A stretch of 64,000 nt of DNA, taken from positions 1 through 64,000 of the forward strand of contig JAIPGP010000001.1 of NCBI GenBank assembly GCA_021735645.1, written 5' to 3'. Position numbers and translations under genes: made by a program. Source of the stretch: Candidatus Cloacimonadota bacterium. Lineage in GTDB: Bacteria > Cloacimonadota > Cloacimonadia > Cloacimonadales > TCS61. The notes under the pieces were generated by a model. The model saw only the letters and a list, made by a program, of their open reading frames with translations. It was not told the origin of the DNA and searched no databases. Positions 19,493 to 29,158 of the stretch are shown piece by piece (the first letter of the stretch is position 1; each line of letters opens with the position of its first letter).

Positions 19493-21907
19493 CTATTCAT
19501 ATTTTAAAGCATCAGCCGGATTGGCATTTGCAGTTTTTACAGTTTGAAATATTATAGCTATCGTGGCAATAATCAAAGCTACTGCTCCTGAAATTACGAA
19601 AGTTAAAACTCCTGGATCAATACGGTAGGCAAAATTCTTCAACCATACTTGAGCTGCATACCAACCCAAGGGTATGGCAAAAATATTCGCCAATGCTACC
19701 CACTGGATGAAATTTAATAGTAAAAGCCGGGTCATTTCTCCTGTAGTGGCACCCAGCACCTTGCGAATTCCTATCTCCTTACGTCGCTGATTGATAGAAT
19801 GACTGGAAAGCCCCAGTAATCCAAGGCAGGCAACAAAAATAGTCAAGAGAGAAAATATTTTCACGATTGTACCTGTATTCAGGTCTCTTTTATATAAAGT
19901 ATTGAATTCGTCATCCAGAAAAATGATGTTAAATGGATTATCAGGAAAAAATTCATTCCATTTAGTTTCGATGTATTCTAAAGTATCACTGATCCTTCCT
20001 TTTTCTATTTTTGCAGCAATAAACCTGGCAGGATAGGTTGTAAGTGGATAAATTATTACCGGCTCAATATTTTGATGCATTGTGATAAAGTGAAAATCCT
20101 TTACAACCCCAATCACTTCTACTCCCACAGAATCCTCGGAATCTCCATAAATTTTCATCCCTATCGGATAATCCCAGCCGAGTTGAGATGCAGCAGTTTG
20201 ATTTATCAATACGCTGTTTTCATCGGATTCTTCATTGTCAGGACGGAAATTTCGTCCATCAACTATCTGCATATCAAGAGCTGAGAGAAAATCAGGCTTT
20301 ATGCTGAATGTACTCCAGATCCAGATGTCATCAGTAGCAGATCCTTCCGGGAAAAGACCGGTTCTGCCGAAAGTGCGACCGGGGATATTGCTTCCACCAC
20401 CAACAGCAGTGATACCACTGAATTCCTGCAAAGAAGTTATAAAATTTTCTGAGACACGATACATCGCTCTGCCTGACATCTCAAAAACTGCTACCTGTTC
20501 TCGATCATACCCGATATCTTTCTGAGAGATATAATGCATCTGCTGCTGGATGATCACCGTGAGTCCGATCATGGCAATGGATAGAGTAAACTGGAATACA
20601 ACAAGAATCCTCCGTAATAAAATGCCTTTATCCTGTGATTTGAATGCTCCCATTAATACCTGTACAGGATTGAAGCGGGACAGCACAAAAGCTGGATATA
20701 ATCCTGCCAGAATTCCAATTAAGATACTAATTGCCAGCATGGAATAACCCAGAAGCTGCAACTCTTTTACACCCAAGATTATTTGTGAGCCAGAAATGTT
20801 GTTCAACAAGGGCAATGTCAGCTCAAGTAAAGGGATTGCCAGCAGCAGCGAGAATATTGTGATACCAAGTGATTCCCCTAAGAATTGCATTCTGAGCTGA
20901 CTGCGCAGAGAGCCTACCACTTTTCTGATACCCACTTCCCGGGAGCGCTGCATACTGCAGGCAGTAGAAAGATTCATATAATTCACTGCAGCTATAACTA
21001 AGATCAATAGTGCAATTATCGCAAAAATATAAATATTCTTTATATCACCCTTATTAGCAATGTTATCAAAAATTATATCTGTAGAATGGAGATGGACATC
21101 TTTGAGAGCTTGAAGAGTAATGGTGAAATTTTCTTCCACATCATGTTCCCGGGTTAAATTAGTTATCCGTTCAGCCAGACCTGTAATATCTGCTTTAGAT
21201 GCTGCAAGCATATAAGTAGGCATTGCTATCATTTGCCATTCTTCAAGCCAGATAGGTCTGTTACTGTCTTCCGGCTGCTGTGCTTTTGCCAGAGCAGCAA
21301 AGGTTGACAGCGAAGCCAGTACATCGAATGTGAAATGGGTATTATTGGGTAAATCTGCCATGATTCCCGTCACGGTAACTTCAATACCATCGATTTTAAT
21401 CATACTTCCCATGGCTTCTTTATCACCGAATAATGAACTGGCAAGTCTGGGTGTAAGGATAACACTATAAGGTTCTGAGAGCGCTGTCAACACATCTCCC
21501 TTGATTAATTCAAAATCGAAAATAGTGAAGAAATTAGCATCCGCTGCTCGCACGTTTTCAGCATAAATACCTTGTTCATCATCTAATTGCAAAAGCATCC
21601 TGCGTCCTCCAGATATTCGTGTGGCAGCTTCAATTTCAGGAAAATTATCCGCCAGAACAGTTCCCAGGGGAGGCATTGTGATACCTACTCTTTGTTTATT
21701 TGTTCCCAGTGCTGCATCAATGGTAAGCACGCGGTATATCCTGTCTGCTTTTGAAAACACTTTCTCAAATGAGAACTCATAATCAATAAACAGCATAATC
21801 AATAAACAGGCGGTGATCCCAATGGAAAGTCCCAATATATTGATGAAAGAATACAGTTTATTTCTCAAAATATTCCGTATAGCAATTTTTACATAATTCT
21901 TGAACAT
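19493..21907 (-). CDS. MacB/FtsX-type ABC permease (P6)
   Basis: 'RSREVGIRKVVGSLRSQL', 'RRKEIGIRKVLGATTGEM', C-terminus 'ANPADALKYE'. Confidence 0.92.
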   Translation of the reverse strand: MFKNYVKIAIRNILRNKLYSFINILGLSIGITACLLIMLFIDYEFSFEKVFSKADRIYRVLTIDAALGTNKQRVGITMPPLGTVLADNFPEIEAATRISGGRRMLLQLDDEQGIYAENVRAADANFFTIFDFELIKGDVLTALSEPYSVILTPRLASSLFGDKEAMGSMIKIDGIEVTVTGIMADLPNNTHFTFDVLASLSTFAALAKAQQPEDSNRPIWLEEWQMIAMPTYMLAASKADITGLAERITNLTREHDVEENFTITLQALKDVHLHSTDIIFDNIANKGDIKNIYIFAIIALLILVIAAVNYMNLSTACSMQRSREVGIRKVVGSLRSQLRMQFLGESLGITIFSLLLAIPLLELTLPLLNNISGSQIILGVKELQLLGYSMLAISILIGILAGLYPAFVLSRFNPVQVLMGAFKSQDKGILLRRILVVFQFTLSIAMIGLTVIIQQQMHYISQKDIGYDREQVAVFEMSGRAMYRVSENFITSLQEFSGITAVGGGSNIPGRTFGRTGLFPEGSATDDIWIWSTFSIKPDFLSALDMQIVDGRNFRPDNEESDENSVLINQTAASQLGWDYPIGMKIYGDSEDSVGVEVIGVVKDFHFITMHQNIEPVIIYPLTTYPARFIAAKIEKGRISDTLEYIETKWNEFFPDNPFNIIFLDDEFNTLYKRDLNTGTIVKIFSLLTIFVACLGLLGLSSHSINQRRKEIGIRKVLGATTGEMTRLLLLNFIQWVALANIFAIPLGWYAAQVWLKNFAYRIDPGVLTFVISGAVALIIATIAIIFQTVKTANANPADALKYE

Positions 21908-21916
21908 AGTGTCCTC

Positions 21917-24322
21917 CTATTCACGTCGTAAAACATCTGCCGGATTTGTCTGACAGGTTCTTAATATCTGAATACTGATAGTAAAGATACAAATCAAGAA
22001 TATTACTAAACCTGCAGTTACAATGGTTTCAAGTGATATTGCCGTTCTGTAGGCAAAATTTGCCAGCCAGCAGTTTAAAAATATCAAGGCTGCCGGTAGC
22101 GCTATAATAAAAGCAATTAATGTTAAATTGAGCTGCTCTGTGATAACAAGCATTATCAAACTATTAATTCCTGCTCCCAGAGATTTTCGGATGCCAAGCT
22201 CACGCTTGCGACTTTCTGTGATCAGCAGCATCAAACCCAAAAGACCAAAACTCGCTATAATGATGGCAATATATGTTAAAATGATTGTGATCTTACCAGT
22301 GATCCTTTCATTATCATAATTCTCACTCAAGCCCGTTCTTAAGGTCATAAATTCAAAAGCGCTTTCCGGAGCATATTTTGCCCAGGTTTCTTCTAAAAAA
22401 GATATTATCTGAGTTATATCCCTGCTAACCGTTCTGATAGCAATATAATCAGTTAATGACGAATATCTGCTTTCCCAGACCTGCTTGATCACCAAAGGTT
22501 TGATAGCACTATGCAAAGATTCAAAATTAAAATCTTGCACTATCCCGATGATTGTTAATTTACCCCAGCCTTGATGATACAGGTTTTTGCCTATTGCTTC
22601 ATCTGGTTCATACCCTAAAATCCGGGCATATTCCTCATTTATCAGTATGCCTGAGGTATTATCCGCTTCGTCTCCTGGTGCAAAATTACGCCCGGCAGTA
22701 ATATTTACGCCAAATGTAGCCGGAAAATCATCTCTCACCAGAAGGAAAGGCACCTTTGTCTGCTCTTCAGAAAAATTACCTTGAACAGAAAAACCTTCAC
22801 TGATATGATTCATTCCAGCGATAGTGCGCATTCCACAAGCACTTTCCAATGCAGGATTTGAGAGAATTTCATCCAGAAATTGCTGATAATGCTCATCGGC
22901 TACAGGGGTGTTATTTACCGGCAGGATCACTAAATTATCCTTATCATAATTGATATCGAAATTTTCCAGATAATTGACTTGACGAGAGATTACCAGAGAA
23001 CTGATGATCAGAATTGTGGTTATCATTAACTGAGTAATTACCAGCAACTTCTTCCAGATCAAACTTTTTGTTGATAATAAATGTAAATTACTAAATTCTC
23101 CCTTATCAGGCCTGGAGAGTATTAACGCCGGATAGATACTGATCAAAATGCTTACCAGATAGCCTGTAGTTATAAGCAGAAGGATTGATTGCAAACTCCA
23201 TATCTGGGAGTTTTGGTAATATATACCCACATATCTGCTTATCATCGGAAGAGATGATTCTATGATGGTCAAGGCTGCCAGTAGTGAAAAAGTGCAAATA
23301 ATCATTGCTTCTATCATGAATTGACAAATAAGGTGAATTCTTCCAGCTCCACTTACCCGATGAATATTGATGGCATTTAGTCTTCTGCTTGGGGAAGCCA
23401 GACTCAGGTTAATATAATTGATTGCTGTGATAACAAGCAGAAATATTGCTATGGATATCAGGATAAATAAGAGATTTCTACTGCCACCGGGCTCAATTTC
23501 ATCCACCAGCTTATTATCAAGGTGGATTTTTTCTATGGGCTGAAGTTCTAATTTATTATAATCTCTATATTTTGAGGGAATATGAGTTTTACAATATCCA
23601 CTAAAAGCGTCTTCCAATTCCCTGCTGCTGCTGTTTGACAATAGATAAATATAGCAAAAATTATTATCAGGTGCTTCTAAATATCTATTCCAGGGCTGGT
23701 TCTCCAATGTGGAAAATGATACTATAAAATCAAAGTGAAGATGCGATTGTCGGGGGAGATCACTTATTATTGCGCAAACGGTTAGATCATAACCATTATT
23801 GACTTTCAGCGATTTACCAATCGCATCTTCACCATTGAAATATATTGCTGCGGTAGTTTCTGTTATTACCACCTGACCCGGCTGATCAAATGAATTGGAT
23901 ACATCACCATCTAACACTTCAAGATCAAAAATATCAAATATTCCCTTATCAGCATAAAATAGATTCCTTTCATGATAGAGTACGTCATTATACTGAACAT
24001 TAAACCCCAGCCCCCAATAATTCCACAATCTGCTGACTGCGGTAATATGATCAGGATAAGCCATCTGGAAATCTTCTCCTACTTGGGCTGGACAATTACC
24101 TTCATATCTCCGCCCATCTTCAGCAGAATCATATGATCTGATAATTCTGTAGATATCCTGCGAATTTTTATTATATTTGTCATAGCAGCATTCATTTAAG
24201 CAATAAACTGCTATCAAAAATACGCAGACAAAACACAGAGTGAGACCCATCACATTGATCATCGTCAGAAGCTTATTTCTTCTGATATTGCGAATCGCTG
24301 TTAACAGGTAGTTTCTGAACAT
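21917..24322 (-). CDS. MacB/FtsX-type ABC permease, divergent member (P5)
   Basis: Same size and architecture; second coupling segment 'RKRELGIRKSLGAGINSL' retained, first one degenerate ('RRLNAINIHRVSGAGRIHL'); C-terminus 'TNPADVLRRE'. Confidence 0.88.
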   Translation of the reverse strand: MFRNYLLTAIRNIRRNKLLTMINVMGLTLCFVCVFLIAVYCLNECCYDKYNKNSQDIYRIIRSYDSAEDGRRYEGNCPAQVGEDFQMAYPDHITAVSRLWNYWGLGFNVQYNDVLYHERNLFYADKGIFDIFDLEVLDGDVSNSFDQPGQVVITETTAAIYFNGEDAIGKSLKVNNGYDLTVCAIISDLPRQSHLHFDFIVSFSTLENQPWNRYLEAPDNNFCYIYLLSNSSSRELEDAFSGYCKTHIPSKYRDYNKLELQPIEKIHLDNKLVDEIEPGGSRNLLFILISIAIFLLVITAINYINLSLASPSRRLNAINIHRVSGAGRIHLICQFMIEAMIICTFSLLAALTIIESSLPMISRYVGIYYQNSQIWSLQSILLLITTGYLVSILISIYPALILSRPDKGEFSNLHLLSTKSLIWKKLLVITQLMITTILIISSLVISRQVNYLENFDINYDKDNLVILPVNNTPVADEHYQQFLDEILSNPALESACGMRTIAGMNHISEGFSVQGNFSEEQTKVPFLLVRDDFPATFGVNITAGRNFAPGDEADNTSGILINEEYARILGYEPDEAIGKNLYHQGWGKLTIIGIVQDFNFESLHSAIKPLVIKQVWESRYSSLTDYIAIRTVSRDITQIISFLEETWAKYAPESAFEFMTLRTGLSENYDNERITGKITIILTYIAIIIASFGLLGLMLLITESRKRELGIRKSLGAGINSLIMLVITEQLNLTLIAFIIALPAALIFLNCWLANFAYRTAISLETIVTAGLVIFLICIFTISIQILRTCQTNPADVLRRE

Positions 24323-24328
24323 GACTAC

Positions 24329-26701
24329 CTACTCGTACCTGATTGATTTTATAGGATTTGCAGCAGCAGCTTTTATCGTGTGCCAGCTTAAGGTGAGGAG
24401 GGCAACACCAAGAGCAATTAAACCAGAATAGATAAAATTCATTATCCCGGCATTTACTCTATAAGCAAAATTATCTAACCATTTTGTCATGAAATACCAT
24501 GATAGTGCCCCCGCCAGAATATTTGAAAATACTACTAATAACAGGAATCTGCTTGATAACAACATTAGAATATTCCCCACACTTGCCCCCATTACCTTTC
24601 TGATGCCAATTTCTCTGGTGCGGCAGGCGGTTGTATAAGAAACAAGACCAAAGAGACCTAAACAGGAGATCAGAATTGCCAGGATAGCAAATAGATTGAA
24701 TAGGCTGCTCATCCGGTATTCAGCATTATATAACCGGTTATAATATTCATCCAGAAACAGGTATTCAAAAGGATAGTCATCGCTGTATTTTTCCCATAAA
24801 ATCTGTAGATCTGCCATAAATGGCTGCATATCTCCTGGCTGAACCCGGATGAATACCTGATCATGAACATTCTCGCCAGCATAGGAAATTATCAGAGGTT
24901 CTATCCGGCTGCGTAATGACTTAAAATGAAAATCTTCCACTATCCCGATCAATTCTCCTTCTTCCTCCCGGTAATATGACATCCCGGTTCCCAATGGTTC
25001 TGCTAAGTCCATGATCTTCAGCACTTCACTATTGCAGATATAATTCAGCGTATCTGTACTAATTTCACTCGAAAAAGCCCTGCCTTCCTTGATCTTGATA
25101 TCAAATGTCTCAAAAAATCCCGGTCCCACATTCAAGGTGTGCACCAAATGCCTCCGCTCTTCACTATCAGGCATATCTGCCCAGCTTAGACCATACCCGG
25201 ATGATACTATGTTAGTAGGCTTGGCACTGGCTGTTGTAAGCGATTTCACGCGGGGATTGCTTAATAATTCTGCTTTAAATGCCTCAAACTGAGGACGAAG
25301 ACTGCTATTTTGATTTATCTTCACTATCTGGTCTTTATTATATCCCAGATCAATTGTCCTGATCAGGTTTATCTGCTTAAAGATTATCAGTGTGCTTGAT
25401 ATCAGGGCTATGGAAAGTGTAAACTGAAAAACTACTAATATCTTCCTGAATAACACTCCACCTTTACTGCTGCCTAATCCACCTTTTAATACCTTCACCG
25501 GCTTAAATCCCGATAAAACTAAAGCAGGATAACTACCAGCTACGATTCCACTGATCAGGGCAATTAATACTATCCCCGCATAAGCTCCCAGATTATCTGT
25601 TAATTTCAGATTCAGGGATTTTCCCGTAAAATCATTGTAATATGGCAATAATATCTCCACTATCACCACTGCAATGCAAAGCGCCATGATTGCTATTATC
25701 AATGACTCACCCAGAAATTGCTGGATCAGTAAACTGCGATTAGCTCCCACCACCTTTCTGATACCTATCTCACGTGCCCTGAGAGGTGATTGAGCTGTAG
25801 ATAAATTCATAAAGTTTATGCAGGCTATCAGCAGGATAAATACTGCAATAATGGAGAATATCTTCACATATAACTGACTTCCATGTCCGCTCCAGTCAGC
25901 AGTATAATTAGATTTCAAATGTATATCTTTTAGGGGCTGCAAATGAAGTCTCACATAATATCCTGGATCATGCTCTGAAAGGAAACTTCCAATCTTTTCA
26001 TTTAATGCCTCAAATGACACATTCTCTGCCACTTTCACATAGGTGATATAGGAATTGCTGCCCCAACTGGTTTCTATGTCATAACCTAATGTCTCCAGTA
26101 TATTAAATGGAGCTATCATATCAAAATACAAATGCGAATTAGCAGGGGGATCAGCCAGCACACCTGTTACGGTCAGATCCATTGTACCCTCAAAATTCAA
26201 GGTTTTACCGATTGGGTCTTCCTCTCCAAAATATTTCCTGGCGATCGATTCAGTGATCACAAAAGAGGCTGGTTCTGCTAATGCCTGATACTTGTCACCT
26301 TTCAGTAAAGGAAAATTAAATACATCCAGAAATGAAGCATCAGCCAGAATTATATATTTTTCGCGGAACACCGTTTCATTATATTTGATCAATCCGCTTA
26401 TGTTGTATTGAATGCGCACGCTTTGCTGTATTTCTGGAAAATTCTCCACCAAACCCGGTCCCAAAGGTGCAGGAGTTACTCCCACTGGAAACGGATCATC
26501 GCCCTGCTTCTGTTCTTCTGCCACCCGATAGATATTCTGATAATCATTATGAAATCTGTCATAACTTAGCTCATCACTTACCCAAAGCAATATCAATATG
26601 CAGCAGCTCATTCCAATCGCCAGACCCATTATATTGATCAAAGAAAACGTCTTTCTCTTATACAAATGCCTGAATGCCGTCTTGATTATGTTAAATAACA
26701 T
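24329..26701 (-). CDS. MacB/FtsX-type ABC permease (P4)
   Basis: 'RAREIGIRKVVGANRSLL', 'RTREIGIRKVMGASVGNI', C-terminus 'ANPIKSIRYE'. Confidence 0.92.
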   Translation of the reverse strand: MLFNIIKTAFRHLYKRKTFSLINIMGLAIGMSCCILILLWVSDELSYDRFHNDYQNIYRVAEEQKQGDDPFPVGVTPAPLGPGLVENFPEIQQSVRIQYNISGLIKYNETVFREKYIILADASFLDVFNFPLLKGDKYQALAEPASFVITESIARKYFGEEDPIGKTLNFEGTMDLTVTGVLADPPANSHLYFDMIAPFNILETLGYDIETSWGSNSYITYVKVAENVSFEALNEKIGSFLSEHDPGYYVRLHLQPLKDIHLKSNYTADWSGHGSQLYVKIFSIIAVFILLIACINFMNLSTAQSPLRAREIGIRKVVGANRSLLIQQFLGESLIIAIMALCIAVVIVEILLPYYNDFTGKSLNLKLTDNLGAYAGIVLIALISGIVAGSYPALVLSGFKPVKVLKGGLGSSKGGVLFRKILVVFQFTLSIALISSTLIIFKQINLIRTIDLGYNKDQIVKINQNSSLRPQFEAFKAELLSNPRVKSLTTASAKPTNIVSSGYGLSWADMPDSEERRHLVHTLNVGPGFFETFDIKIKEGRAFSSEISTDTLNYICNSEVLKIMDLAEPLGTGMSYYREEEGELIGIVEDFHFKSLRSRIEPLIISYAGENVHDQVFIRVQPGDMQPFMADLQILWEKYSDDYPFEYLFLDEYYNRLYNAEYRMSSLFNLFAILAILISCLGLFGLVSYTTACRTREIGIRKVMGASVGNILMLLSSRFLLLVVFSNILAGALSWYFMTKWLDNFAYRVNAGIMNFIYSGLIALGVALLTLSWHTIKAAAANPIKSIRYE

Positions 26702-26713
26702 TTTATTACCTTC

Positions 26714-29146
26714 TTATTCGTATCGCATTGATTTCACAGGGTTGCTCGTTGCTGCCCTGAATGCCTGAAAACTGACTGTAATTAGGGCTATCACTAAGGC
26801 TGCCAGTGCTGCTCCCAGGAAATTCATGGGATTTATCTGAATGCGGTAAGCAAAATTCTCTAACCATCTGCTCATAAAATACCAGGCAAGGGGCCAAGCT
26901 ATTAAATTAGCTAAAAGCACCCAGCGTGAAAATTCAGTAGATAATAACAGCACTATTTGACTGATTGTTGCACCCAGAACTTTACGGATACCGATTTCTC
27001 TTCTGCGTTTTTCTGCTGTGAAGGATGCCAGACCAAATAATCCCAGACAGGCAATAAAAATGATCATTCCAGTAAAATAACTAAAGAGCTTGATTAATCT
27101 GTCTTCGCCTTCATACATCCGGTTCAGATGCTCATCCAGGAACACATATTGAAATGGATCATCTGGATTATATTGCTGAATGATTCCCTTTATGTCTCCC
27201 ATTGTCTGATGAAGATTTTCTCCCTTTATACGGATAAATAAACTCAGATTACCTCGGGTTCGTGATTGAAGTTGATCATTTATCAGATAGATAATTATCG
27301 GACTGATCTCCTGACGTACGGAATTGGGATGAAAATCTTTTACTACTCCTATCACTTCCTGATAAAATATCACTCCTGCACTATCTGTATGACTTCTTAC
27401 CCGCTTACCAATAGGATTATCCCAGCCAAATTTCTCTACTGCTGTCTCATTTACCATTATCACTCCAAAACCATTTTCTTCCTGATCCCGCTGATAATTT
27501 CTGCCGTCTGTTATGGACATATCCATTGTGGAAACAAAATCATAATCAACCTGCATGAATTGACAACTCGTCTGGATAAAGCCACCTTCGTTATTTTCCA
27601 CAGTTGCTGGAAAACGGTTAAAAGTTGTGCCCGGCAAATCGTATGAACAGGCTGCTGAGATTATATCTGGATGATCTCTCAGTTCCTGTTTAATCACAGT
27701 GAGATTCCTGGTTACCAGTGTATCGCGTACGGTTACTGCCAGCACATTTTCTTTATTAAATCCCAGATCAATATCCCGGGCAAATTTTATCTGCTCAATC
27801 AGGATCAAAGTAGCAATTATCAAGGCAATAGAAATAGCAAACTGCATCACAATTAATATCTTGCGCAGCAGCATTCCGCCTGTGCCGTTATCTGATCTGG
27901 ATTTTATGGCTGCCACAATTGTAAAATTTGACATCACTAGTGCTGGATATATACCTGCTAAAATTCCCACAAATATTCCCACTCCAATAATAACAAGTAT
28001 CAGCCCCTGATTACTGAAAAGGTTTAAACTGATATCCCGCATGGTAATGCTGTTAAATACCGGCAGTAATAGTTCTGCTATTACCAGAGCAAATAGTGAA
28101 GCTATCAATGAAATAATGATTGATTCCACTAAAAACTGTCTGATCAATAACCCGCGTTGTGAACCAAACAATTTCCTGAGACCTACTTCTCTGGCTCGCC
28201 GTACTGATCTGGCTGTTGCCAGATTCACATAATTTATACAGGCTATTATCAATAAGAATAATCCGATTGATGCCAGAATATATAAATTATTAAGACTTCC
28301 ATTGGGCACCATTTCCCAGGTTAAATCTGATTTCAGATGAATATCCTGCATTTTTTGAAGAAAGAGATGAGATGTGCCGTCAAGAGTATCATATCTCTCT
28401 TTCATATAATCAGTAAAGAATTGAGGAAATTTTGCCTGCAGGGCTGTTGCATCTGTACCTTTATGTAATTTCAGATATTGATATACCTGCCAGCCGTACC
28501 AGGCAGTTTCTTCGCCAGGACGATACGCTGCAGCCCAGGGTAATAGTGCTTCATACTCAAAATGACTCCGTCCCGGCTGATCTTTAAATACTCCTTTCAC
28601 TGTTATTGGAAAGCGCTCACCTACAAAAAGGGTTTTACCAAAGGCTTCTTCTTCTCCAAATAATTTACCTGCCAAACTCTCTGAGATAACAATTCCTATT
28701 TCACCAGTTAAGGCATCTTTGGGAGTTCCGGCAATAAATTCCGTAGCAAATACATTAAAAAAAGTAGAGTCCACGGCAAATATCTTTTTGGATTCGATCA
28801 TATTCTGCTCATAAGAAAGATTAGCTGTGTGAGTATATAATCCATTGATCCCCACCACCCGGGTTACTGCTTCTATTTCCGGATATATTTCCTTCATCTG
28901 GGGTGTGATCGGTCGGGGGGCATTGCAATAAGTATCTATCTTACCCCCCATATTGTTGCGATTGCAAAGCCGGTATATCTGCTCACCATCAACCTGAAAC
29001 TTGTCATAGGATGCTTCTTCTTTTATGTATAGTCCGATCAGAATGCAACAGGTGATACTGATTGCCAGTCCGGCAATATTCAGCAGAGAATAAAATTTCT
29101 GTCTGGTGATATTCCGATATGCTATTTTCAAATAATTTAACCACAT
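26714..29146 (-). CDS. MacB/FtsX-type ABC permease (P3)
   Basis: 'RAREVGLRKLFGSQRGLL', 'RRREIGIRKVLGATISQI', C-terminus 'SNPVKSMRYE'. Confidence 0.92.
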   Translation of the reverse strand: MWLNYLKIAYRNITRQKFYSLLNIAGLAISITCCILIGLYIKEEASYDKFQVDGEQIYRLCNRNNMGGKIDTYCNAPRPITPQMKEIYPEIEAVTRVVGINGLYTHTANLSYEQNMIESKKIFAVDSTFFNVFATEFIAGTPKDALTGEIGIVISESLAGKLFGEEEAFGKTLFVGERFPITVKGVFKDQPGRSHFEYEALLPWAAAYRPGEETAWYGWQVYQYLKLHKGTDATALQAKFPQFFTDYMKERYDTLDGTSHLFLQKMQDIHLKSDLTWEMVPNGSLNNLYILASIGLFLLIIACINYVNLATARSVRRAREVGLRKLFGSQRGLLIRQFLVESIIISLIASLFALVIAELLLPVFNSITMRDISLNLFSNQGLILVIIGVGIFVGILAGIYPALVMSNFTIVAAIKSRSDNGTGGMLLRKILIVMQFAISIALIIATLILIEQIKFARDIDLGFNKENVLAVTVRDTLVTRNLTVIKQELRDHPDIISAACSYDLPGTTFNRFPATVENNEGGFIQTSCQFMQVDYDFVSTMDMSITDGRNYQRDQEENGFGVIMVNETAVEKFGWDNPIGKRVRSHTDSAGVIFYQEVIGVVKDFHPNSVRQEISPIIIYLINDQLQSRTRGNLSLFIRIKGENLHQTMGDIKGIIQQYNPDDPFQYVFLDEHLNRMYEGEDRLIKLFSYFTGMIIFIACLGLFGLASFTAEKRRREIGIRKVLGATISQIVLLLSTEFSRWVLLANLIAWPLAWYFMSRWLENFAYRIQINPMNFLGAALAALVIALITVSFQAFRAATSNPVKSMRYE

Positions 29147-29158
29147 TTTAGTTTCCTT

